A stretch of 64,000 bases of DNA from NCBI RefSeq assembly GCF_902143515.1, contig NZ_CABFVD010000001.1:248001-312000 (forward strand), given 5' to 3'. Shown here in pieces: positions 26,000 through 34,124 of this stretch. Position numbers and translations under genes: made by a program. Under the pieces are notes generated by a model. The model ran no database searches. It saw nothing but the letters and a program-made list of their open reading frames with translations, and was not told the origin of the DNA. This stretch comes from Hathewaya massiliensis (GTDB lineage Bacteria > Bacillota > Clostridia > Clostridiales > Clostridiaceae). How positions within the stretch are numbered: position 1 is the first letter of the stretch; each line of letters opens with the position of its first letter.

Positions 26000-26208
26000 T
26001 ATTCAACCTTCCTTTCAGCATAAGCTTCATCTAATAATCCATAAAATACATTACCCTCAACTACTTTTGTATGAAATTCTATCTCTTCACAATCTCTATC
26101 AAAATCTACTTTTTCAAATCCTTCTTTTATGGCTTCCTTTTCATTCTCTGCTTCAACTTCTATGCAAGCTATACCTGTAAATGGTATTGATACTTTATAA
26201 GTTCCCAA
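25999..26208 (-). CDS. Hypothetical early phage protein (69 residues)
   Basis: A 69-residue protein beginning GTYKVSIPFTGIACIEVEAE and containing NEKEAIKEGFEKVDFD. This beta-strand/helix pattern occurs in small proteins of Clostridium phages. Function is unknown. Confidence 0.5.
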   Translation of the reverse strand: MGTYKVSIPFTGIACIEVEAENEKEAIKEGFEKVDFDRDCEEIEFHTKVVEGNVFYGLLDEAYAERKVE

Positions 26209-26226
26209 TTTAATTCCTCCTCAATT

Positions 26227-26367
26227 TTACTTAATAACCTTAACTTTAAGTGCCTGTACCTTTATTCCGTCCTTTGATTTTTTTATCATAATGTCTTTCC
26301 CTTGGCCCAATTCTTCTGCAATTTTATATTTATGTTTTTCTATTTCTAAAACTAGATCTCTTTCCAT
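26227..26367 (-). CDS. Small early phage protein (46 residues)
   Basis: It starts MERDLVLEIEKHKYKIAEEL after a GGGAGG site and ends QALKVKVIK. Good ribosome site, operon position and codon use support it. No family is recognised. Confidence 0.5.
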   Translation of the reverse strand: MERDLVLEIEKHKYKIAEELGQGKDIMIKKSKDGIKVQALKVKVIK

Positions 26368-26383
26368 GGCGCCTCCCTTAGCA

Positions 26384-27154
26384 TTAAGCTTTGCTAATTA
26401 TTTCTTTAACTAAACCTCTCCATATAGCTATATTTCCTTTATTAAAACTTACACATAGGCTTTCTTTACTTTGGCCATAAATGTGAGTTACTTTCCCCTC
26501 TAAGAGCTCATCTTTATCATATTGGAACCTTATTACGTCTCCAATGCTTATTTCATCATTAGAGCCTTCCTTATGTGATTTTTTTATATTTGTATTAGAT
26601 TCATCTTCAATTTCTGTTTTAATAAATTTTAGAACCCAGCCTTTTTTATTTATGCTTAAGGTCTTATCTTTAAGCTGCACTATTATGTTTTCATCACCTT
26701 TTCTTCTTATAACTGCTTCAGCTTTCTCCTTGATCTCTTTTAATCTTTCTTCCTGAAGTGAGTTTGTGTTAAACTCTGAACTTTTGTTATAAAAAATTAT
26801 TTTGTCATTAGGTAGTACAGAAGATTTATCTGGAATAATAAATTCCTCTTTACCTTGGGAATTTATATATACAGTTTTATATTCATGTCCTTCTTTTAAT
26901 TCCGCTCCTATAGCTCCAAAAGAATATTTTATTATTCTGTTTAACTCTGGCATTTTCTCATACTTTTCAATACACTTTTTTTGAGATGCATTGTAGTAAT
27001 TTATAGCTGGAGCATATATCTTTTCTGATATTTTATTTTCAGGGATTTTAGTATTACTTTCAGTTATTCTTTCTAAAACATCCCATACAGATAATTGTCC
27101 TTCTAATGGCTTAATATACTCTGGGTAAATATCTTTTTTCTTACCCATTTGCAT
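26384..27154 (-). CDS. Hypothetical early phage protein (256 residues)
   Basis: A 256-residue protein with LEGQLSVWDVLERI near the N-terminus and a C-terminal beta-rich domain (IGDVIRFQYDKDELLEGKVT, then VSFNKGNIAIWRGLVKEI). The latter could be a small SH3-like barrel. I do not recognise a defined family. It overlaps or abuts the preceding gene's stop, with GGGGGT near the start. Confidence 0.55.
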   Translation of the reverse strand: MQMGKKKDIYPEYIKPLEGQLSVWDVLERITESNTKIPENKISEKIYAPAINYYNASQKKCIEKYEKMPELNRIIKYSFGAIGAELKEGHEYKTVYINSQGKEEFIIPDKSSVLPNDKIIFYNKSSEFNTNSLQEERLKEIKEKAEAVIRRKGDENIIVQLKDKTLSINKKGWVLKFIKTEIEDESNTNIKKSHKEGSNDEISIGDVIRFQYDKDELLEGKVTHIYGQSKESLCVSFNKGNIAIWRGLVKEIISKA

Positions 27155-27298
27155 TTACCCCCTTTTAATTTTATATTTTTTCTGTTCTTTATGTACCTGC
27201 ATACTTCTAGCCTTTTCTATAGCTACTTTTACAGCATATCCCTCAAAATACAATCTCACTGCTTCATCTATCCAAAATTCTATTTTTCTATCTTGCAT
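27155..27298 (-). CDS. Small early phage protein (47 residues)
   Basis: It starts MQDRKIEFWIDEAVRLYFEG inside the end of the previous gene (11-bp overlap) after GGAG. It is basic at the C-terminus. Overlapping starts on both sides support a translationally coupled gene. No family is recognised. Confidence 0.5.
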   Translation of the reverse strand: MQDRKIEFWIDEAVRLYFEGYAVKVAIEKARSMQVHKEQKKYKIKRG

Positions 27299-27512
27299 AA
27301 AGAACTCCATTCATACACATTAAAACTATATCTAGCCTTTCATATCCCTTGCCTTCGTGATAAGTAATTCTATTTGTAATTTCTTCTGCAGTATTTATGT
27401 TTACTCCTAAAATTTCAGCTATTTCTTCTCTTGAATAATATTCTTTATCAAATCTTTCAAATAGTTTCTTTTGAATCATATTCTTATACTCAAACTCATG
27501 CTTATTACTCAA
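27288..27512 (-). CDS. Small HTH-like protein
   Basis: About 74 residues, read from a TTG at 27512 that follows GGGAGGAG; a GTG three codons earlier overlaps that site. YSREEIAEILGVNINTAEEI looks like a helix-turn-helix, so a DNA-binding role is likely. It follows the Spo0E-like gene in the early operon. Confidence 0.55.
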   Translation of the reverse strand: MSNKHEFEYKNMIQKKLFERFDKEYYSREEIAEILGVNINTAEEITNRITYHEGKGYERLDIVLMCMNGVLYAR

Positions 27513-27532
27513 ATTTAACACTCCTCCCTGTA

Positions 27533-27676
27533 CTAGAATAATTGGACTTGTTTTATTGCTATAAGCTTGTCTAACTCTTGACTTTTAGTTAGTGTCCTAT
27601 TGTCACTTAATCCATACTTTAAAACGTAATTATCTAGCTCTTTACGCATTCTTTTAATTTTTATATCTAATTCCAT
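27533..27676 (-). CDS. Spo0E-like aspartyl-phosphate phosphatase
   Basis: A 47-residue protein with the Spo0E-family signature: an N-terminal helix (KIKRMRKELDNYVLKYG) and a second helix with the hallmark SQELD in LTKSQELDKLIAI. Spo0E-type proteins dephosphorylate Spo0A~P and block entry into sporulation; the SQELD aspartate region binds the regulator. Typical family members have 45-90 residues. The ATG follows TTAGGAGG. It lies 10 bp after the phage sigma factor gene in the same operon, so the prophage could control host sporulation. Activity is inferred from the motif. Confidence 0.8.
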   Translation of the reverse strand: MELDIKIKRMRKELDNYVLKYGLSDNRTLTKSQELDKLIAIKQVQLF

Positions 27677-27686
27677 TGTTTACCTC

Positions 27687-28289
27687 CTAAAAATAACTGC
27701 GAACCTTTTCCAAACCCGCATTTATAAGCTTCCTTGCTGTTTCCCTAGAATATCCTTCACGTTCTCCTATTTCTTGATATGTCATATCGCATATATATCT
27801 TAGGGTTATAGCTTGTTTCTCTCTTGGATATAGCAAGTTTAATTTACTCCAAACATCTCTTATCTCTAAATTTTTAATTGCTCTATCTTCAGTATCAACA
27901 TAACCGCCTAATATGTCTTCATAGGTTATATCTTTAGATTCAAAATTTATAATTATCTCTTGTAAGGATTCTATTTTAATCCTATTCTTTAAGCTCATAT
28001 TCAGCTCTTTTTGAAATTTATATATAGCCTTCATCATGTATCCCTTTGAGCTATGCCATAAGTAAGTACTAAATTCATACTTAGGATTATAATTTCTTAT
28101 ACATGCATCTATATTTAAGGCTGCTTCAGCTACTAATTCCTCTTGATCCATTAAGGTATTAGTTTTTGTCTTTATTTCTTTAGCAACTTTAGTAATTAAA
28201 GCTAAATTGTTTTCTATAAGCATATTTCTTGCTTCAAGATCTCCTTCCTTAGCTTTTAATACTAAATCCCTATTGCTTTCACTACACAT
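27687..28289 (-). CDS. Sigma-70 family factor encoded by the prophage
   Basis: A 200-residue sigma factor with region 2 (LIENNLALITKVAKEIK, later NPKYEFSTYLWHSSKGYMMK) and region 4 (REKQAITLRYICDMTYQEIG, then GYSRETARKLINAGLEKVR). Region 1.1 is absent. It could redirect RNA polymerase to phage promoters, or compete with host sporulation sigma factors, as described for some Bacillus phage sigma factors. It lies between the replication gene and the Spo0E-like gene. Confidence 0.85.
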   Translation of the reverse strand: MCSESNRDLVLKAKEGDLEARNMLIENNLALITKVAKEIKTKTNTLMDQEELVAEAALNIDACIRNYNPKYEFSTYLWHSSKGYMMKAIYKFQKELNMSLKNRIKIESLQEIIINFESKDITYEDILGGYVDTEDRAIKNLEIRDVWSKLNLLYPREKQAITLRYICDMTYQEIGEREGYSRETARKLINAGLEKVRSYF

Positions 28290-28437
28290 CTTCTCACTCC
28301 CCTAGTTAACCTAAATTTCATTTAGGTGCAGGACTATATATTTTTATTATTCTTTTTATTATTATTCTTCTTTTTATTATTCTTTTTATTGTGGGCAAGA
28401 CGTACCACGTAACGTTAACGTATCGTTAAACAGAGCA
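28290..28437. other. T-rich repeats and palindrome next to the replication gene (origin candidate)
   Basis: The region holds repeated TTATTATTCTTTTTATT-like blocks (about 28338-28390), then the palindrome ACGTTAACGT (28412-28421) with a nearby CGTTAA copy. An unwinding-prone tract beside short binding-site-like repeats next to an initiator gene is the layout of a phage origin. No direct proof is visible. Confidence 0.3.
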
Positions 28438-29463
28438 CTAAATTTTTTGTTTTCTATTTAATATTTCTTCTATTTCAGCTAAGGTTTTACCACCATCTGA
28501 ACCATCATATTTTCTTTGTGGATAGTTACAAAAAGCAGATTTATTCTTAGTATTATTAATACGTATAATCTCTTTTTGATTTAAATATCCCTCAAATTTA
28601 GTACCAAATAAAGTTTCTGGTCTTAAGTATTTGTCCATCTCTGTATTAGTCCATTCTTTAACTTTTTTATTTATAACAATTTTAAAATCTTCTAGTGTAA
28701 AACCTTCTTTTAATCGTGCTGAAATCAGCTGCTGTGTTTTTTTAGTATTAGGTTTAAACTGAGTACCTGCCATTTGGTTTAAATATTGAATTATACTAAA
28801 ATAGATGCCCTTATCTTTAGTAGGCTTATTATTTTTGATATGGTTTTCATCATTATTTTTTACTGGAGTATTATCTATATTTTTTGAAGAAGATTTGCTT
28901 TCTCCTATAGCTTCTTCAGGTATATAGCTTTCAATTATATTATCAATAGAATTTGATACTTCTGGTTGTACATCTTCACTTAGACTTTCTTCTTCATCTA
29001 CTGGTTCTACTTGCTCTACCTCATCTACTTCCTCACCACAATGATCTAAGAGTTTATAAATAAACTCCTTAATACTTTCATTTTGTATTTTCTTTATAAC
29101 TTCTTTAACTAAAGATATATCCTTAACCTCTTTTAGCTCTTTTTTTATTAGATCTTCCATGGGCTTTCCACCTCTATTAAGGTTATATTTACCCCAATTT
29201 AATAATGCAATTTCCCTGGTCTCTTTGTTATATTTAATTATTTTGTAATGATCCTCAAACCTTTGTACTAAGGAATTAACGCTTTCTATTGAATATCCAA
29301 GTTCAAAACCTATTATTTTTTTAGGTAATTGATAAACTCCTATTTGATTCGTATGTGGGTTTGTAAGAAGATACAAATAAAAATATTTATCCTCTGGAGT
29401 CATTTCCTCTAAAACCATTACATCAGTCCAAAACTTAATATGCACTTGTCTAAAAACTGCCAT
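28438..29463 (-). CDS. Phage replisome organiser (DnaD-like) with conserved phage C-terminus
   Basis: A 341-residue protein. The N-terminal Phage_rep_org_N winged helix (VHIKFWTDVMVLEEMTPEDK, then YFYLYLLTNPHTNQIGVY) binds the origin. An acidic linker covers about 145-200. The C-terminal Phg_2220_C domain (YFSIIQYLNQMAGTQFKPN to ETLFGTKFEGYLNQ) fits helicase-loading partners. It would start phage replication. No separate helicase loader is evident nearby. Confidence 0.85.
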   Translation of the reverse strand: MAVFRQVHIKFWTDVMVLEEMTPEDKYFYLYLLTNPHTNQIGVYQLPKKIIGFELGYSIESVNSLVQRFEDHYKIIKYNKETREIALLNWGKYNLNRGGKPMEDLIKKELKEVKDISLVKEVIKKIQNESIKEFIYKLLDHCGEEVDEVEQVEPVDEEESLSEDVQPEVSNSIDNIIESYIPEEAIGESKSSSKNIDNTPVKNNDENHIKNNKPTKDKGIYFSIIQYLNQMAGTQFKPNTKKTQQLISARLKEGFTLEDFKIVINKKVKEWTNTEMDKYLRPETLFGTKFEGYLNQKEIIRINNTKNKSAFCNYPQRKYDGSDGGKTLAEIEEILNRKQKI

Positions 29464-29523
29464 GCATACCCCTCCTCTATAAACCTTATTTATGTTCTTA
29501 AAAAGGGCAGATTTTATCTACCC

Positions 29524-29646
29524 TTATTTATTTAAAGTTGCAATAACCTTTTTATTTCTAATGGTTAAAGCAATCCCATACTTGTACATTCTTTGTGCAA
29601 ACTCTATAGTTATAAGATTATTTTCTTTATTATTTTGAATACTCAT
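29524..29646 (-). CDS. Small phage protein (40 residues)
   Basis: It starts MSIQNNKENNLITIEFAQRM after AAGGAGAGG and ends VIATLNK. The longer upstream frame lacks a ribosome site. No family is recognised; it precedes the replication gene. Confidence 0.5.
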   Translation of the reverse strand: MSIQNNKENNLITIEFAQRMYKYGIALTIRNKKVIATLNK

Positions 29647-29710
29647 ATTGAAATTACCTCTCCTTAATGTTAAAATTAAGATACGACTTTTTAAATTTTT
29701 TTTGGGGTGC

Positions 29711-30235
29711 TTATAATAGCACTCTTTTTTTATCCACATAATGCCTATTAACGCATTTCAAATTATGCTGCTGAATAAACGGACTTACATCTGAAAAATT
29801 ATTAAAAGCTATTTTTAAACACTCAATGTTATGCTCTAGATCTAACCACTCATGAAGTGATTTAACTACCTGGTCCCATTCTTCTTCTGAAAAATCTTCT
29901 CTGACCCTCTTATTTCTAACAAGCCTAATCAAATCCGGTAAAACTTCTATAGCTTCTTCTAGTTCCTGTTGAAGGCTCATAAGAACACTTTCTACTGTTA
30001 AATTCACATTATTAAGTACCTCATAACTGTAAGCCTTTCCTATAGCGCAACATTCTTTACAGTAAATTTGAGTTATAAATGGCTGTTTATATTCTCTACT
30101 CATTGCTAAAGCAACCTCTGGTGATGGTACTGTTTCCCCTGATTCATAGTTTGACAATGTTCTATTTGCCACGTTCAGTTTAAATGCTGCCTCTTCAATG
30201 CTAAGTCCAACCTTTTTTCTTGCAATCTTATACAT
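29711..30235 (-). CDS. XRE-family regulator with C-terminal helical domain
   Basis: A 174-residue protein: HTH at residues 1-55 (KKVGLSIEEAAFKLNVANRT, then LSNYESGETVPSPEVALAMS), then a CKECC cysteine cluster near residue 58 and a long helical domain. It is an early regulator in the lytic operon, perhaps an additional repressor or antirepressor target. Confidence 0.7.
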   Translation of the reverse strand: MYKIARKKVGLSIEEAAFKLNVANRTLSNYESGETVPSPEVALAMSREYKQPFITQIYCKECCAIGKAYSYEVLNNVNLTVESVLMSLQQELEEAIEVLPDLIRLVRNKRVREDFSEEEWDQVVKSLHEWLDLEHNIECLKIAFNNFSDVSPFIQQHNLKCVNRHYVDKKRVLL

Positions 30236-30318
30236 TTCTTCACCTTCCTATCTGAAAAACAATTCATGGTAAAAAATCCTTAATGCTTTATAATAGAATT
30301 AAGAAAACAATTTCTAAT

Positions 30319-30537
30319 CTATTTCTCTTTTCTAACATCCTCATAAGTTACATATCCAGGACATTCTCCAAGTAGCCACATCCAACATCTATCCTTAAAA
30401 AGATCACACTCTGCTTCTTGGTTGAATGTCTTACAAAATACACATTCCTTAGCAATCTCAAAATCTTTTTTATTTATAATTCCTCCAGTAACACATTTTC
30501 TAAAATTGAATATCATATATTGAGAAAATGTTTTCAA
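30319..30537 (-). CDS. Cys-rich small phage protein
   Basis: A 72-residue protein with six cysteines, five of them in the C-terminal two-thirds (ECVFCKTFNQEAECDLF, later DRCWMWLLGECPGYV), suggesting metal binding. Small proteins like this occur in early regions of clostridial phages. Function is unknown. Confidence 0.5.
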   Translation of the reverse strand: MKTFSQYMIFNFRKCVTGGIINKKDFEIAKECVFCKTFNQEAECDLFKDRCWMWLLGECPGYVTYEDVRKEK

Positions 30538-30584
30538 ATTTAGAATAGTTTAAGTGGTTCTCCACTTTTTTATCTTGTGTAAGG

Positions 30585-30734
30585 TTACAACCTACTAACT
30601 AGCTTTTCTAGTTGCTCTGGTGTTAAAAGTTGATTTAATACAGTTAAAACTGCCTCAGCTTGACTTTTATCTAGCTTTCGTTTACCTTCTTCGGTTGTTG
30701 GATAATTCACAATAACCTCAATTTCTCTACTCAT
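30585..30734 (-). CDS. Small phage protein (49 residues)
   Basis: It starts MSREIEVIVNYPTTEEGKRK after GGGAGGGGAG and ends EQLEKLVSRL. The strong ribosome site and operon spacing support it. No family is recognised. Confidence 0.55.
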   Translation of the reverse strand: MSREIEVIVNYPTTEEGKRKLDKSQAEAVLTVLNQLLTPEQLEKLVSRL

Positions 30735-30786
30735 AAGCTCCCCTCCCTTCTACATTTAAAATATTCCTGGTTCTATGCTTCTGTTA

Positions 30787-31053
30787 CTATGATGTTGTAA
30801 TGAATATTAAACGTTCACCATGCTCTGTAATAGAAATTTCATTTTTAGTTAATTTACATGCAATAAATAAATTCCCCATGTAAATTGATATAAAAAGGTA
30901 TTCTTCATCACTTGCAAGTGTAATTTCTATCCTTGAAATTAGATCCTTTTTAAAAGAAATTCCATCTAGATCAATATCTGCTCCTGGTGCAATGTTATAT
31001 ACTTTTTTCTGCCCTTGTTGTAGATCTTTAGGCTTTATTACGTTTTTTTTCAT
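30787..31053 (-). CDS. Hypothetical early protein (88 residues)
   Basis: The ATG at 31053 (MKKNVIKPKDLQQGQKKVYN) follows AAAGGAG. The protein is beta-rich with ISRIEITLASDEEYLFISIY. No family is recognised. It is among the first genes expressed from the lytic promoter. Confidence 0.5.
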   Translation of the reverse strand: MKKNVIKPKDLQQGQKKVYNIAPGADIDLDGISFKKDLISRIEITLASDEEYLFISIYMGNLFIACKLTKNEISITEHGERLIFITTS

Positions 31054-31079
31054 TTCTATCTGCTCCTTTAATATTAATT

Positions 31080-31211
31080 TCAAAATGGTTTATTGTTTAA
31101 ATAGATAACTTTCCCATACCTGTGTATTTGTTTAGGAAAACCATCCTCAATCTCAATACAGATTCTAAAAAATATAAAGTTAAATTCTATACGTCTTTTT
31201 GTTATCCTCAT
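31080..31211 (-). CDS. Possible small early protein (43 residues)
   Basis: The ORF begins MRITKRRIEFNFIFF after GAAGGTG, and its stop lies 27 bp before the next start, typical operon spacing. Coding evidence is modest. Without it the 31084-31352 gap would hold no gene. Confidence 0.4.
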   Translation of the reverse strand: MRITKRRIEFNFIFFRICIEIEDGFPKQIHRYGKVIYLNNKPF

Positions 31212-31352
31212 TTATGCACCTTCAATCTATATTTTCATTTAATACAACTTGTAGCAGTTAAACGTAGAACTGTTTAAGATACTGCTAATGTCTGACTAGA
31301 CTAAGATATGCTATTTACATACTTAATAAAATTTTTTTGTTCCCTTTAGGCA

Positions 31353-31544
31353 CTATTCATTCAAAAAAATATTGTCGTTTTGATAACTTAAAACCTCTTT
31401 TATCCTCATAGCTAAATTAAATGATGGATTTCTATTCCCATTTTCAATATTAGTATAAGTTGCCCTACTAATATTGAGCTTATGAGCAATTTCTTTTTGA
31501 GTATAATTCATTTTCTCTCTTTTTTCTTTTAGTATTCTTCTCAT
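31353..31544 (-). CDS. Cro-like XRE regulator
   Basis: A 63-residue HTH protein (MRRILKEKREKMNYTQKEIA, HKLNISRATYTNIENGNRNP). It is the first gene of the lytic operon, divergent from the CI-like repressor gene, the place of Cro. It would read from the promoter at 31585-31613. Confidence 0.75.
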   Translation of the reverse strand: MRRILKEKREKMNYTQKEIAHKLNISRATYTNIENGNRNPSFNLAMRIKEVLSYQNDNIFLNE

Positions 31545-31584
31545 TTAATCACCTCTCTTTTGTGTCTATTAGGAACTTAATTTA

Positions 31585-31613
31585 AGTATAGTGCCTTATT
31601 GAAACATTGTCAA
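31585..31613 (-). promoter_or_regulatory. Early lytic promoter (PR-like)
   Basis: On the minus strand TTGACA (31613-31608) and TATACT (31590-31585) are spaced by 17 bp, a near-perfect housekeeping promoter pointing into the Cro-like gene and early operon. Confidence 0.75.
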
Positions 31614-31647
31614 GAGTATTTTTGTTTTTTGTTCATTATAAGCACTA
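31589..31647. promoter_or_regulatory. Putative operator pair of the lysis/lysogeny switch
   Basis: TAGTGCCTTAT (31589-31599) overlaps the lytic promoter and has an inverted relative, ATAAGCACTA (31638-31647), closer to the repressor gene. These are candidate CI/Cro sites. Confidence 0.4.
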
Positions 31648-31698
31648 AAGTTTATTTTCGAAACCTTTATAGGTAAAATTGTATTAGGAGGTGTAATA

Positions 31699-32055
31699 AT
31701 GACCTTTGGAGATAAACTGAAACAACTTAGAGATGAAAAAAATATTACTCAGCAAGAATTAGCTGATATCCTTAAAGTAGGAAGACCAACTATTGCTGGA
31801 TATGAAACTAAAGGTAAACAACCAGATTATGATAAATTAATAATTCTTTCTAATTATTTTAATGTATCTATAGACTATCTTTTAGGGAAAACAGATATTA
31901 AGGAGCCAGCTGATAAGATCTTAGAAAAATCTCAGGACACTATAGCTCTACATAGAAATGATGGTTATGATGATGATTTACCTGAAGAAGCTAGAAAAGA
32001 GATAGAAGATTTTAAAGAGTATGTTAGACATAAATATGGGAAGAAAAAAGATTAA
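31699..32055 (+). CDS. CI-like XRE repressor
   Basis: A 118-residue repressor: HTH at residues 1-65 (GDKLKQLRDEKNITQQELAD, ILKVGRPTIAGYETKGKQPD) and a short helical C-terminus (LPEEARKEIEDFKEYVRHKY). It lacks a LexA-type self-cleavage domain. Removal by the ImmA-type protease encoded at 37269 is therefore a plausible induction route. The ATG follows TTAGGAGG. Confidence 0.8.
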   Translation: MTFGDKLKQLRDEKNITQQELADILKVGRPTIAGYETKGKQPDYDKLIILSNYFNVSIDYLLGKTDIKEPADKILEKSQDTIALHRNDGYDDDLPEEARKEIEDFKEYVRHKYGKKKD

Positions 32056-32088
32056 ATTATAAACCAATGTAATTATGGGGGTAATTAT

Positions 32089-33030
32089 ATGAGTTTTGTA
32101 TGTATAGATTTTGAAACGGCCAATAAATTTTATAATAGTGCATGCTCACTTGGATTAGTACTCGTTGAAGAAGAAACAATAAAAGAATCAAAATACTACC
32201 TTATACAACCACCAGACTTAAACTTTGATCAAGGTAATATTAATATACATGGAATAACACCAGATGAAGTTGCTGATAAGCCAAAATTTTGTGATGTATG
32301 GAATGAAATAAGTGATTACATATTATCAGCAGATTATGTTATTGCACATAACGCAGTTTTTGATATGTCAGTTTTAAAATGTTGTCTAGAAGAATACAAT
32401 ATACCTATTCCTAACTTTGAATATGTATGTAGTATTCCTATATCTGCAAGAGCAGTTCGTAAATTAGGTTATCCTACAAAAGATTATAAATCCTTATCAA
32501 ATGTATGTGATTTATTTAATATTAAATTAAATCATCATAATGCATTAAGTGATGCAGAAGCTTGTGCTCAAGTAGTCATAAATTCATTATTAACTGTAAA
32601 AAGAAAAAACTTAGAATCATTTCTTTCTACTCATAGATCTGTACCAATTCACTCTTTTAAAGATCTTGAAATTAAAAAGAATTTTTTTGCTAAAGGAGTT
32701 AGTAAATTTAATAGAGTTAAAATTGAGGATATTAAAACTGATAAGTGTGATTTTGATGAAACTCATCCCTTCTATAATAAAAACTTTGTTTTTACTGGCA
32801 ACTTACAGAATATTGATAGAAAATTAGCAATGCAAAAAGTTGTAGATCTTGGGGGAATAATAAAAAGTGGTGTAAGTAGAACTACTAATTTCTTAGTAGT
32901 GGGTATTCAGGATCTATCACTAGTTGATGAAAGTGGTATGAGTACAAAAGAAAAAAGGGCCCTTGAACTTATAGATAAAGGCTTTGATATAAAATTCCTT
33001 AGTGAAGTTTGTTTTTTAGATATGATTTAG
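32089..33030 (+). CDS. DEDDh 3'-5' exonuclease fused to a BRCT domain
   Basis: A 313-residue protein. Exonuclease motifs are CIDFETAN (Exo I), IAHNAVFDMSVL (Exo II) and NHHNALSDAEACA (Exo III, DEDDh type). Residues about 225-313 form a BRCT domain: YNKNFVFTGNLQNIDRKLAM, then GGIIKSGVSRTTNFLVVG. Such DnaQ-BRCT fusions occur in Firmicutes and may act on nicked or repaired DNA. It follows the repressor gene by 33 bp in the lysogenic direction, so it may be expressed in the lysogen. Confidence 0.85.
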   Translation: MSFVCIDFETANKFYNSACSLGLVLVEEETIKESKYYLIQPPDLNFDQGNINIHGITPDEVADKPKFCDVWNEISDYILSADYVIAHNAVFDMSVLKCCLEEYNIPIPNFEYVCSIPISARAVRKLGYPTKDYKSLSNVCDLFNIKLNHHNALSDAEACAQVVINSLLTVKRKNLESFLSTHRSVPIHSFKDLEIKKNFFAKGVSKFNRVKIEDIKTDKCDFDETHPFYNKNFVFTGNLQNIDRKLAMQKVVDLGGIIKSGVSRTTNFLVVGIQDLSLVDESGMSTKEKRALELIDKGFDIKFLSEVCFLDMI

Positions 33031-33048
33031 ATTACAGGGGGAATAATA

Positions 33049-33483
33049 ATGATTTTACAAGAATACATAGAAGAATTAGGCAGTGGAATACTTAATATTA
33101 AAGATGATAAAATTTATTTAACTGGTTTTATGTCTCCTGAAAGACTATACTCTTATTATCTTCAAGGTGAAAACTGTATCTTTTCTCAAGGAATATATGA
33201 CTATGAAGAATTAAATTTTGCCTATATTCAAGATAATTCTTTATTTATTATTCTTAAAGATAATGTAGAACAATCTAAAATTCAATTTGAATTAATAAAA
33301 AAGAGCACAGTTAAATATAAAAATGAAGAAAATAAAACATTTTCAAAAGTTTATTCTATAAGAAAATGTAAATATACTGATGTTTATAACTATAGAGATG
33401 GAGATAAAAGTATACTATTTGATACTTTAGATGAATTAAAAAAATATTTCTTTGGAAAATTTAATACTGAACTTATATTTTAA
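33049..33483 (+). CDS. Hypothetical lysogenic-arm protein (144 residues)
   Basis: An acidic and aromatic-rich 144-residue protein (ILNIKDDKIYLTGFMSPERL and SQGIYDYEELNFAYIQDN). No family is recognised. It lies 18 bp downstream of the exonuclease-BRCT gene and is probably cotranscribed. Confidence 0.5.
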   Translation: MILQEYIEELGSGILNIKDDKIYLTGFMSPERLYSYYLQGENCIFSQGIYDYEELNFAYIQDNSLFIILKDNVEQSKIQFELIKKSTVKYKNEENKTFSKVYSIRKCKYTDVYNYRDGDKSILFDTLDELKKYFFGKFNTELIF

Positions 33484-33532
33484 ATTAAATAATCTTAAAA
33501 TAGGCTATAATTATAAAATGGAGGTGCTTAAG

Positions 33533-33790
33533 GTGAATAATGATGAAAAAATAATAAGTTTACTAGAAAATCTTACAACCTCAGTTTCTCAGATTCAATC
33601 TGATATAACAGAAATAAAGGGTAAAGTTAATTCTGTTTATGAACAAACTGCTGACCTTACAGAATTTCGTACAGAAACTAAAGATAGTTTTGGTTTAGTT
33701 TCTAAAGATATTAAATTCATAAAACATAAACTTCGTGAAACAGAAGAAGATGTTTTTGATATTAAAGACCATTTTAAACTAATTAAATAA
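33533..33790 (+). CDS. Coiled-coil small protein (85 residues)
   Basis: A GTG at 33533, 6-7 nt after GGAGGTG, starts VNNDEKIISLLENLTTSVSQ. The frame further upstream has no ribosome site. The heptad pattern (VNSVYEQTADLTEFRTETKD) indicates a coiled coil. Such proteins are frequent in clostridial prophages near repressor genes. Function is unknown. Confidence 0.55.
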   Translation: MNNDEKIISLLENLTTSVSQIQSDITEIKGKVNSVYEQTADLTEFRTETKDSFGLVSKDIKFIKHKLRETEEDVFDIKDHFKLIK

Positions 33791-33798
33791 ATATACTA

Positions 33799-33826
33799 AG
33801 ACACTTATATAGGTGTCTTTTCCTGT
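33799..33826 (+). terminator. Terminator of the repressor operon
   Basis: AAGACAC and GTGTCTT form a stem closed by a TTATATAG-type loop and followed by TTTTCC. It separates the lysogenic operon from the ABC-3C genes. Confidence 0.6.
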
Positions 33827-34124
33827 TGGAAATTTAAATATAAAAGAAAAGGTTTTTTGTAATTACTCAAATTTATTTGGTTTGAGTTTTCTTTATAGCT
33901 ATGTGTGCAAAATTTGTAATAAATACTTATATATAATATATTTATAAGTATTTATGTTAACCCATAATTATTTTTTTTAAATAATATAAATTAGACTATT
34001 TAAATCTTTTACAAAATAACTTTATTAATATATTTATTAAAAATATGTCCAAGTTATCATGAATAAACAGCAATAATTAATAGTATTAACTTAACATTTT
34101 TTTGATAAGAACGGAGGTTACATA
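33827..34124. other. Very AT-rich intergenic stretch
   Basis: About 300 bp with no gene. Only a ribosome site (GGAGG) for the next gene is clear. TTTGTAATAAATACTTATATATAA-like stretches could hold a promoter, but none can be fixed. Confidence 0.4.

Noticed and set aside
28338-28390. T-rich blocks as a terminator
   Set aside because: No stem-loop precedes the T-rich blocks on either strand.
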